From: Oscillospiraceae bacterium
GTDB taxonomy: Bacteria > Bacillota > Clostridia > Oscillospirales > Acutalibacteraceae
Assembly (NCBI GenBank): GCA_031261445.1
Contig: JAISJQ010000055.1
Span: 1-64,000 of the forward strand
Length of the DNA stretch: 64,000 nucleotides
Direction of reading: 5' to 3'
Positions 47,578-54,199 of this stretch are shown one piece after another. The notes under the pieces are model-generated. The model was not told the DNA's origin. It worked only from the letters and a program-made list of their open reading frames with translations, and ran no database searches. Position 1 is the first letter of the stretch, and every line of letters begins with the position of its first letter. A program made the position numbers and the translations under genes.

Positions 47578-48612
47578 ATGAAGAAGCTTTTGTCCGTGCT
47601 CTTGGTCATGGCACTCATCCTGTTGCCATTGGCCGCCGTGGTCACCTCGGCCGCCGCCGTCATCGCCGTGAACAACGTCACCGCGATCATTGACCAGCTC
47701 AAGACCGTTGGTGCGACCGTCCCCGTGACGACGACCGCCCCCCCGGTGACTGAAGAAGACACCGACCCGCCCTCAGTGTCTGACACCACCCCTGACGTGC
47801 CTGGTGAAGTGACCTCCGATGACACCACCCCACCCGCGCCCGGTGAACCCACCACACCGGTTGTCACTAAGGTTGACGATGGCAAAACCTCCACCAAACC
47901 GACCGACAAGACCACCACCACCACAAAGCCAAATCCTGTTGGCGGCGTGCCCAGCACCCCTGCGGCTGTTCTTGACCTCTACAAGGCGGCTACAACAAAA
48001 GCGCAAAGCGCAACAGAAGTTAAGAAAAACGTCAACACAAAATTGACAGCGTTTGCGGGTACTGCCAACCTGTTGAAACTCACAGGCATGGATCTACCTT
48101 TAGGCGTTGGTAACGTTGGTGAGATCGTTAAAGATTTCCTTGGACAGCAACCAAAAGAATACAAACAAACTGGTAAAGAAGCACTTATTGTGTCTAGTTT
48201 GACGGCAAACGATATCACTGGAGCGGTTGCTGTAAAAGATGGTGCAAACACAAAGCTTACCATCAGCATCAAAGGCGAAACCAATCCCAAGTATAACACC
48301 TCTGCCATCAGCCATGCGATTCCAGGTGGTGAAATCTTCGTTGAAGAAAATGTTCGTGCAGAAGTTGACCAAGCCGTTAAAGATTCGCTCAAAGGCCTAG
48401 TCAAGGTTACGATTGGTTCTATGACATTCATTACCAAGAATGTAAAAATTGTTGCCGTCATCACCGCAGATAACAAATTCGTCAGCCTTACCCAAAGCTA
48501 CGACTTTGATGCTGCTCTTGATAACGTCAAGATTACGTTGCTCGGTAGTGGCGACCATGGCGAAATGGCAAACAGCCATCGCGATGTTATCTATTCAAAC
48601 TGGAAATACTAA
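47578..48612 (+). CDS. Secreted protein with Thr/Pro/Asp-rich linker, unknown function
   Basis: 344 residues, AAGGAG upstream. Signal peptide (KKLLSVLLVMALILLPLAAV, cleavage near TSAAA), linker 48-125 of Thr, Pro, Asp and Val (TTTAPPVTEEDTDPP, DKTTTTTKPNP), then a ~220-residue beta-rich domain (LTISIKGETNPKYN, VTIGSMTFITKNVKIVAVIT). The same three-part layout as the lipoprotein at 26079-27134, but without a lipobox. A cell-envelope role is inferred. Strong terminator follows. Confidence 0.75.
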   Translation: MKKLLSVLLVMALILLPLAAVVTSAAAVIAVNNVTAIIDQLKTVGATVPVTTTAPPVTEEDTDPPSVSDTTPDVPGEVTSDDTTPPAPGEPTTPVVTKVDDGKTSTKPTDKTTTTTKPNPVGGVPSTPAAVLDLYKAATTKAQSATEVKKNVNTKLTAFAGTANLLKLTGMDLPLGVGNVGEIVKDFLGQQPKEYKQTGKEALIVSSLTANDITGAVAVKDGANTKLTISIKGETNPKYNTSAISHAIPGGEIFVEENVRAEVDQAVKDSLKGLVKVTIGSMTFITKNVKIVAVITADNKFVSLTQSYDFDAALDNVKITLLGSGDHGEMANSHRDVIYSNWKY

Positions 48613-48626
48613 GATTTCCCTTTGAC

Positions 48627-48661
48627 AAAACAGCGGCACCCAAATGGGTGGCGCTGTTTTC
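48627..48661 (+). terminator. Terminator of the secreted protein gene
   Basis: AAAACAGCGGCACCC-AAAT-GGGTGGCGCTGTTTT; a 15-base stem with one central mismatch. Confidence 0.85.
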
Positions 48662-48690
48662 TTGACTTTGGGCGCGAGATGTGGTAGAAT
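48662..48690 (+). promoter_or_regulatory. Sigma-A promoter of the small antitoxin-like gene
   Basis: TTGACT (48662-48667), 17 bp, TAGAAT (48685-48690), extended TGG. It abuts the preceding terminator. Confidence 0.7.
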
Positions 48691-48713
48691 AAAGTTGTTA
48701 GAGGGTGAGAACT

Positions 48714-48977
48714 TTGGTCATCGAAACAGATTTGACGGAAGAAGAGCGCGAATGGATGCGCCAAGGGCGCGAGGAAATCGCGCGAGGCGAATTCGTTACG
48801 CTGGAGGATTTTAAGCGAGAGCTTGCTGACGATGTCGCGTCTCCAGAAGACATTCTCGCCCACAAGCAGGCCATGGAAGATTATCGCAACGGGGAGTGCA
48901 TCCCCTTTGCGGAGGTTGCCAGAAAATGGGGCGATGGCACAATGGATTTTGCGCGTGCTGTGGAACACTCTGTTTAA
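48714..48977 (+). CDS. Orphan antitoxin-like protein
   Basis: 87 residues if the TTG at 48714 (GGGTGAG five bases upstream) is used; a GTG at 48705 is also in frame. Highly acidic. Two similar short segments, IARGEFVTLEDFKREL and YRNGECIPFAEV, recall the C-terminal pattern of RelB-type antitoxins. No toxin follows; a terminator does. It could be a solitary regulator. Confidence 0.55.
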   Translation: MVIETDLTEEEREWMRQGREEIARGEFVTLEDFKRELADDVASPEDILAHKQAMEDYRNGECIPFAEVARKWGDGTMDFARAVEHSV

Positions 48978-48991
48978 CGCCACCTGAAATG

Positions 48992-49025
48992 AAAAAGAAG
49001 CCTACCCACGCGGCGGCTTCTTTTT
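48992..49025 (+). terminator. Terminator after the antitoxin-like gene
   Basis: AAAAAGAAGCC ... GGCTTCTTTTT, 11-bp stem, T run. Confidence 0.8.
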
Positions 49026-49027
49026 TC

Positions 49028-49056
49028 TTGCGTTCTGCCGCCATTTTTGGTATAAT
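49028..49056 (+). promoter_or_regulatory. Sigma-A promoter of yaaA-recF-yqeK
   Basis: TTGCGT (49028-49033), 17 bp, TATAAT (49051-49056), extended TGG. Confidence 0.8.
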
Positions 49057-49085
49057 ATGCCCAGCGCAAAGCGATAGGAGATTCC

Positions 49086-49325
49086 ATGCTCATCACCCTG
49101 CGGGTCAAAGCCGCCGAATCCGTCATCATCACCACGCCCAGCATTCGGCTGGAGGCGTTTTTGAAGTTCTGCGGCGCGGTGGAGAGCGGGGGACAAGCGA
49201 AAGTGCACATCGTGGGCGGCGAACTGCGGGTGAACGGCGAGCTGTGCACCCAGCGCGGGCGGCAACTGCGCCCCGGCGACAGAGTGACTGGCCTAGGCGG
49301 CGCGTGGCAGGTCGTCGCGGCATGA
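49086..49325 (+). CDS. yaaA: S4-domain RNA-binding protein YaaA
   Basis: 79 residues. S4-like pattern: TTPSIRLEAFLKFCGAVESG, GELRVNGELCTQRGRQLRPGD. YaaA-type genes normally sit between dnaN and recF; recF follows here with an ATGA overlap, but dnaA and dnaN are absent upstream, where an antitoxin-like gene and terminator lie instead. Confidence 0.85.
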   Translation: MLITLRVKAAESVIITTPSIRLEAFLKFCGAVESGGQAKVHIVGGELRVNGELCTQRGRQLRPGDRVTGLGGAWQVVAA

Positions 49326-50395
49326 GGGTACTGGAACACAGCGTGCGCTCTTTTCGCAACCTGCACGAGCTACAATTCACGCCGTCCGCTGGCGTGAACC
49401 TGATTTGCGGGGACAATGGACAAGGCAAGACCAACACCGCCGAGAGCCTGTGGCTGCTCACGGGCTGCCAGAGTTTTCGCACCAAACGCCTGCGGGAGCT
49501 CATCGCCCACGGGCAGGACGCGGCGCAGATTGCCGCCCGCGTCTTTGCGGGGGAGCGAGAGCAAACCATTGAAATCCAGCTGGGGCAACGCCGCCGCGCG
49601 GTGTGCAACGGCATTGCGCTCGAGAGCCCGCACGCGCTGTTGGGGCTGTTCCCGGCGGTCATTTTTTCGCCGGATACGCTGGCGCTGGTGCGCGAGGGCG
49701 CGGGGCATCGCCGCCGCTTTTTGGACATCGCCATCAGCTTCCGCAAGCCCGCCTACGCCGCCGCGCTGAGCAAATACTGCAAGGTGCTCGACCAGCGCAA
49801 CGCGCTCCTGCGCACGGGCGGCAGCCCCAAGGAGCTCGCGCCCTGGGACGGTCTGCTGGCGCACTACGGGGCGGTGCTCATCGCCGCACGCGCGAAATAC
49901 ACGGCGGCACTCGCGCCGCTGTGCGCCTCCATCTACGGCGACCTGAGCGGCGAAGCGGAGACGCTGAGCTTGACCTACCAACCCTGCGTCCCGGCGGACG
50001 AGTTGAGCGAATATCTGCTGCTCTCCCTCTTCCAGCGCACGCTGGAGGCCGACCAGCGAGCCGGCTACACCACCGCCGGGGTGCACGCGGAGGACTTCGC
50101 GCTCCGACTGGATGGCCGCTCGGCGCGGGTGTTTGGCTCGCGCGGGCAGCAGCGTTGCTGTGCGCTGGCGTTGAAAATCGCGGAGGCAAGCCTGCTGTGC
50201 AAAGCACTGGACGACGCGCCCGTGGTCATCCTAGACGACGTGATGAGCGAGCTGGATGCCGCGCGACAGGCCGCGCTGCTGCGCTATTTGCAGGACTGGC
50301 AGGCGTTCATCACCTGCTGCGAAGTGCCCGCCGTGTTCGGCGAGAGCGATGCCACGCTGTTTCACATGCGCGAGGGAAAATTGGTGACGGAGTAA
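49322..50395 (+). CDS. recF: DNA replication/repair protein RecF
   Basis: 357 residues. SMC-like ATPase: Walker A LICGDNGQGKTNTAESLWLL, signature RVFGSRGQQRCCALALKIAE, Walker B VVILDDVMSELDAARQAALL, and the RecF hallmarks FFSPDTLALVREG (VIFSPDTL) and RRRFLDIAIS. It loads RecA at single-strand gaps with RecO/RecR. Translationally coupled to yaaA; yqeK follows after 4 bp. Confidence 0.95.
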   Translation: MRVLEHSVRSFRNLHELQFTPSAGVNLICGDNGQGKTNTAESLWLLTGCQSFRTKRLRELIAHGQDAAQIAARVFAGEREQTIEIQLGQRRRAVCNGIALESPHALLGLFPAVIFSPDTLALVREGAGHRRRFLDIAISFRKPAYAAALSKYCKVLDQRNALLRTGGSPKELAPWDGLLAHYGAVLIAARAKYTAALAPLCASIYGDLSGEAETLSLTYQPCVPADELSEYLLLSLFQRTLEADQRAGYTTAGVHAEDFALRLDGRSARVFGSRGQQRCCALALKIAEASLLCKALDDAPVVILDDVMSELDAARQAALLRYLQDWQAFITCCEVPAVFGESDATLFHMREGKLVTE

Positions 50396-50399
50396 GCCG

Positions 50400-50948
50400 A
50401 TGGACGAGAAAAAACTGATGCAAACGCTCAGGGCGCGGCTCACGGACGCGCGGCTTGTGCACTCCGTCAACGTGGCCGAAAGCGCCCACGCGCTGGCGGA
50501 ACGCTGGGGCGCAGACCCCGAAAAAGCCCACTGGGCGGGGCTGGCGCACGACGTGTGCAAGTGCGACAGTGTGGATAAAATGACGAATATTCTCACGCGT
50601 GCAGGCTATGATTTTCTGGACTGCGAGCGCGGCAACGCCAAGCTCCTGCACGCCCCCGCAGGCGCGACCTTCCTGCGCGAGAGCGGCCTGTGCGCGGACG
50701 ATGACATCCTAGACGCGGTGCGTTATCACACCACGGGGCGTGCGGGGATGTCGCTGTTGGAAAAAGTGGTGTTCATGGCGGATCTCGTCAGTGCCGATCG
50801 GGACTACCCAGACGTGGAGACCGTCCGCCAAATGACCTTCAGCGATTTGGACGGCGCACTAAACTACGCGCTCGCGTTCATCAAAGCGCAGCTCGAACGG
50901 CGCGGCGAAGCCATACACCCCAATTCAGTCGTGAGGGATGAGGATTGA
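50400..50948 (+). CDS. yqeK: YqeK-type HD-domain hydrolase (predicted diadenosine tetraphosphatase)
   Basis: 182 residues. HD motifs: RLVHSVNVAESAHALAERWG, AHWAGLAHDVCKC, NAKLLHAPAGATFL, AVRYHTTGRAGMSLLEKVVFMAD. YqeK proteins hydrolyse Ap4A symmetrically and usually sit beside nadD; here the gene follows recF, an unusual context. The last five residues (VRDED) and the TGA are family E repeat sequence, and the gene overlaps the convergent membrane-protein gene by 24 bp. Confidence 0.88.
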   Translation: MDEKKLMQTLRARLTDARLVHSVNVAESAHALAERWGADPEKAHWAGLAHDVCKCDSVDKMTNILTRAGYDFLDCERGNAKLLHAPAGATFLRESGLCADDDILDAVRYHTTGRAGMSLLEKVVFMADLVSADRDYPDVETVRQMTFSDLDGALNYALAFIKAQLERRGEAIHPNSVVRDED

Positions 50949-51521
50949 GGCGTGAGGAATTTGGCGGCGTTGTTCTGCGTACAGCAACCACTTAATTTTG
51001 TCATGCACCACGAAAAAGTCCATGACATCGACCACAAAAATAAACTGTAGCACGCCGTGCAGGAGCAAGGTGGGGAACGAGACGCGGCGGTTGTTGTATT
51101 GCAGGGAGAGCCCCACGACGGCGAAAAGCGATGTGGGCACGAGCATCAGCCACGCAGATAAGTAGCCGATCCATGCAACCGCCACGCCAAAAGGCGTGAT
51201 CAGGAGGGTTGTGCAGACAAGAAAATTGAGCACAAAGAAGGGGATGACGCCCAGCTTCAAGAGCAGTGTCAGCGCATTGAGCTGGCGCTGTTTGGCTATA
51301 TCCGCTTGGATGTCTTTTGCGCTCTTTAGTAGTGCCATCACGCTGATATACGCCAACACGGTGGGCGCGAAAAGCATGGCAAGCCCCACGAACTCTAGGA
51401 GGGTGGTCAAGCGCTGTGCATGGGGCAGAAAAGTGGGCAACGCAAGCGAAGACACGAGCACGACCAGCTGGCAGTCCGCGCACACAATCGTTGCAATCAC
51501 AAGCTGTTTGATGCGCTTCAT
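50925..51521 (-). CDS. Four-to-five-span membrane protein, unknown function
   Basis: 198 residues, GGAGAGTCC upstream. Hydrophobic segments at about 5-30, 42-68, 85-110, 115-140 and 150-170. Unrecognised. The C-terminal SILIPHD is translated from the antisense strand of the same family E repeat that ends yqeK, so one repeat serves as the 3' end of both convergent genes. Confidence 0.65.
   Translation of the reverse strand: MKRIKQLVIATIVCADCQLVVLVSSLALPTFLPHAQRLTTLLEFVGLAMLFAPTVLAYISVMALLKSAKDIQADIAKQRQLNALTLLLKLGVIPFFVLNFLVCTTLLITPFGVAVAWIGYLSAWLMLVPTSLFAVVGLSLQYNNRRVSFPTLLLHGVLQFIFVVDVMDFFVVHDKIKWLLYAEQRRQIPHASILIPHD
50930..50962. repeat. Family E repeat shared by two convergent genes
   Basis: GTGAGGGATGAGGATTGAGG then CGTGAGG. 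It holds the yqeK stop and encodes the C-terminus of the opposing gene. Confidence 0.8.
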
Positions 51522-51546
51522 GGACTCTCCAGTTCGGTGTTAGTTC

Positions 51547-51567
51547 CAGAAATCTAGAATCTAGATT
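51547..51567. repeat. Family A fragment
   Basis: AGAAATCTAGAATCTAGATT, immediately adjoining the stop codon of the CarD-type gene. Confidence 0.65.
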
Positions 51568-52099
51568 ACCACATATCTTGTCGTTCGGGCGCGGTCGGTC
51601 CGTTGATTTTGCGCTCGATGTAGGCGGGCACGGTTTCGCGGGGGATGTCCAGCGCCACGGCCAGCTCTGTGAAGAGCAGCTCTTCGGCCAGCTTCATGAA
51701 GCGCTCATCCACCACGCCCAGCTTGCGCTTTTGGTCAACGACCTCCTGGCGCTTGGCATAAATGGACATGGTCAGTGCCAGCAAATCCGCCAGATCGTGG
51801 CTGCGCATGGAGGCCTTGTAGTGCTCCTCCAGCTCGTTGAGCAGGTGGCTGTGGTCAATTTCCACGTCGATGGTGGGAATCAGGGCAATCAAGTCTTCCG
51901 CCTCTTCTTTGGAGATGACCGGGCGCATGAAGATTTTGGCTTCCACGGGGGTGTAAATCTTGTTGTGTTCCTGATAAATGGGCGATAAAACGTAGTAGTC
52001 TTGGCTTTTCTCGCTGCGCGAGAAGGCACGCGCCGTGATATCCAAAATGCGGCAAACGCCGGTTGTTCCGTAGACAACGAGATCTCCGATATGATACAT
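51566..52099 (-). CDS. CarD/CdnL-type RNA polymerase-binding regulator
   Basis: 177 residues from MYHIGDLVVYGTTGVCRI, with GGAGT upstream. The N-terminal CarD_TRCF (Tudor-like RNAP-interaction) domain spans about 1-65 (YYVLSPIYQEHNKIYTPV), followed by a helical DNA-binding domain with RSHDLADLLALTMSIYAKRQE and LFTELAVALDIPRETVPAYI. Such proteins bind the RNAP beta subunit and stabilise open complexes at sigma-A promoters. It has its own promoter. Confidence 0.93.
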   Translation of the reverse strand: MYHIGDLVVYGTTGVCRILDITARAFSRSEKSQDYYVLSPIYQEHNKIYTPVEAKIFMRPVISKEEAEDLIALIPTIDVEIDHSHLLNELEEHYKASMRSHDLADLLALTMSIYAKRQEVVDQKRKLGVVDERFMKLAEELLFTELAVALDIPRETVPAYIERKINGPTAPERQDMW

Positions 52100-52162
52100 G
52101 TTTTTACACTCCAAAAAATCTATTAGCGGTAACGCACTATTCATTTGCGATGTGGGTCTATT

Positions 52163-52191
52163 ATTATAGCACATTTTCACAAAAAATGCAA
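52163..52191 (-). promoter_or_regulatory. Sigma-A promoter of the CarD-type gene
   Basis: Minus strand TTGCAT (52191-52186), 17 bp, TATAAT (52168-52163), extended TGC. Confidence 0.8.
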
Positions 52192-52214
52192 ATTCGCTGT
52201 TTGGGCTTAGGATA

Positions 52215-52325
52215 AGTAGGGTGGGCGCGTGCGCCCATACCCGCAGGGCACAGGCAAGGGTCGCCCCTACAAACTCTCACACCAACACCTATTCACTATT
52301 CACTATTACCTATTACCTAAATTCA
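52215..52325. repeat. Families B and D at the sigE stop codon
   Basis: A B-type stretch GTGCGCCCATACCCGCAGGG with GGGTCGCCCCTAC (to 52270), then CACCAACACCTATTCACTAT and ATTACCTATTACCTAAATTC (D), which runs into the sigE stop (52323-52325). Confidence 0.7.
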
Positions 52326-53063
52326 GTCCATCATCTCCACCTTCATTTTGTTCAAGATGCGCTTTTCCAGCCGCGAGATGTAGCTTTGCGAGATGCTCAG
52401 TTGGTCGGCAACTTCTTTTTGCGTGTATTCTCGCGCAAAGCCCAGTCCGAAGCGCATCCGGATGATCAGCCGCTCCCGCGCACCCAGCGCACCCACCACC
52501 ATCAGCAGGCGTTGCCGCTCGTCGGCGTCCTCCATCTCCTGCTGGATGCCGTCGCCCTCCGTGCCCAGCACGTCCGAGAGCAGCAGCTCGTTGCCGTCCC
52601 AGTCCACATTCAGCGGCTCGTCAAGGCTGATTTCGCTACGCTCCCGCGCGGTTTTGCGCAGGTGCATAAGGATTTCGTTCTCAATGCAGCGGCTGGCGTA
52701 GGTGGCCAGCTTTGTGTTTTTCTCCGGGTTAAACGTGCGCACGGCCTTGATCAGCCCAATGCTGCCGATGCCAATCAGGTCGTCCAGCGGCGTGTTGGTG
52801 TTCTCAAACTTGCGGGCAATATAGACCACCAAACGCAGGTTGTGTACAATCATCTTTTCGCGTGCACCCTCGTCGCCTTCGGCGATGCGCAGGAAGAGCG
52901 CGGCCTCCTCCTCCCGCGTGAGGGGCGGCGGTAGGGTCTGGCTCGTGCCGATATAATGCACGGGCGGCGCGAGCGCACGCGTCAGCCTCTGCCGGATTTG
53001 CGCCAGCCATGCGCGAAAGCGATGGAATAGACTCCGTTGTTCGGCCTGCACAGTTCTCTTCAT
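52323..53063 (-). CDS. sigE: RNA polymerase sigma-E factor (early mother-cell sigma)
   Basis: 246 residues from the ATG overlapping the spoIIGA stop (ATGA). An N-terminal basic/hydrophobic pro-region precedes the conserved [14 protein letters not shown] processing region. Sigma region 2 has [39 protein letters not shown] and [19 protein letters not shown]; region 4 has [30 protein letters not shown]. Pro-sigma-E is cleaved by SpoIIGA in the mother cell after septation. The stop abuts a family D repeat. Confidence 0.96.
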   Translation of the reverse strand: MKRTVQAEQRSLFHRFRAWLAQIRQRLTRALAPPVHYIGTSQTLPPPLTREEEAALFLRIAEGDEGAREKMIVHNLRLVVYIARKFENTNTPLDDLIGIGSIGLIKAVRTFNPEKNTKLATYASRCIENEILMHLRKTARERSEISLDEPLNVDWDGNELLLSDVLGTEGDGIQQEMEDADERQRLLMVVGALGARERLIIRMRFGLGFAREYTQKEVADQLSISQSYISRLEKRILNKMKVEMMD

Positions 53064-53935
53064 GGTGATTTCTCCTCGGCACATTGTTCAAAAAATACGC
53101 TGCCCACCAGCGCGGTGTATTCCCCACGCGCCAGCGTTTTGGGGTGGACGGCGATATAGACATCCCGCGCCACAAAGCACCGTTTGCCCTGCCGTAGCTG
53201 CGCAAGCTCTGCGCGGAAGGCGGGCAAGACCCCCGCGCCGCCCACGCTGTGGTAGGGAATCAGGCGCAGGTTGCCGCCAGCGGCGGCGTTTTGGGCGTGC
53301 GTGCTACACTCCGGCGGGGTGATGCTGCGCACACTGGCGGCCTCACAAACAATCACCGCCGCGCCCGAAAATCCCTCGCGCAGGGCAGAGCCGCTGTCGA
53401 ACAGTGCCGGGAGGGTGACGCGCTGCCCGCCCGCCTCAATCGTCAGGGTGAACGCGTGATTCTCCGGCGCTTTGCGTGCGGTCAAGAACGCGATGAGCCG
53501 CGTCACGGCGTAGCAAAACACTGTGCTCAGGGTGAGGGTGAGCACCGAGACATCAAAGTACAGCGCACCGTTTTGGTAGAGCATCCCGCGCGGCGCGAGC
53601 AGCGTCCACAGCGCGAGGAGCACCCCCGCAAAGAGGAAGTTGGCCAGCAAGAACGTGGCCACCGTGCGCAGAAAGACCCACTTGTCCCGCCCCCCAAACG
53701 TGACCCAAACGAGCAGTACACAGCCGATGAGCTTCATCAGCAGTGCCAAACTCCAGTGCATTTCTGGCAGAAAGATCACCAGCGACAGTGCGCCACCTAG
53801 TAGCGTCCCCAAAAGCAAACGCACGCGGCGCAGTTCCTGCCGCAGAAGCGTGGCGCTGGCCAGCAGGAGCAGTGCCGTGATGAACGCGTTGAGGAAGAGA
53901 AGCACATCTAAGTACACAACCCGTTGCAAAAGCAT
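53060..53935 (-). CDS. spoIIGA: Sporulation sigma-E processing peptidase SpoIIGA
   Basis: 291 residues from the ATG at 53935; a GTG at 53947 would lie upstream of the predicted transcript start. Five membrane segments in the first ~150 residues ([20 protein letters not shown] opens the typical SpoIIGA pattern), then an aspartic-protease-like domain with [17 protein letters not shown] (Asp in DSG) and LIPYHSVGG, GxLPAF. It cleaves pro-sigma-E. It forms an overlapping pair with sigE. Confidence 0.94.
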   Translation of the reverse strand: MLLQRVVYLDVLLFLNAFITALLLLASATLLRQELRRVRLLLGTLLGGALSLVIFLPEMHWSLALLMKLIGCVLLVWVTFGGRDKWVFLRTVATFLLANFLFAGVLLALWTLLAPRGMLYQNGALYFDVSVLTLTLSTVFCYAVTRLIAFLTARKAPENHAFTLTIEAGGQRVTLPALFDSGSALREGFSGAAVIVCEAASVRSITPPECSTHAQNAAAGGNLRLIPYHSVGGAGVLPAFRAELAQLRQGKRCFVARDVYIAVHPKTLARGEYTALVGSVFFEQCAEEKSP

Positions 53936-53948
53936 CACCCCGGACACT

Positions 53949-53982
53949 ATTATAGCGCGTCCGAGGTGTTTATTGTGTCGAA
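53949..53982 (-). promoter_or_regulatory. spoIIGA-sigE promoter with Spo0A box at the -35 position
   Basis: TATAAT (53954-53949) has no -35 at 17 bp; instead a perfect Spo0A box (TGTCGAA on the + strand, 53976-53982) lies 21 bp upstream of the -10. This matches the long-spacer, Spo0A-activated spoIIG design known from Bacillus. Confidence 0.7.
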
Positions 53983-53984
53983 TT

Positions 53985-54199
53985 GCAGAGGGCAGAAGTC
54001 AGAGGACAGAAGACAGAGAGAGGATACAGGCACGAGGCGTGTAGGGGCGACCCTTGCCTGTGCCTGCGGGTATGGTCGCCCGTCTGTGTTTGCGGGAACA
54101 CAGCGTGCGCACGGGGGCGTGCGCCCCTACAATTGGATTTTATCAGCCCCTATAGAGCCCCACAATTGTTCATTGTCCATTGTCCATTGTTAATTGTAT
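53985..54199. repeat. Repeat cluster (families F, B, C)
   Basis: F units AGAGGGCAGAAGTCAGAGGA (53987-54022), B palindromes GTAGGGGCGACCCTTGCCTG...GGTCGCCC (54041-54081) and GCACGGGGGCGTGCGCCCCT (54115-54132), then a C run AATTGTTCATTGTCCATTGT (54162-54199) containing the ABC gene stop. No gene. Confidence 0.75.

Noticed and set aside
48896..49321. N-terminal extension of recF
   Set aside because: It crosses a terminator, a promoter and yaaA in another frame; the ATG at 49322 gives the expected RecF start.
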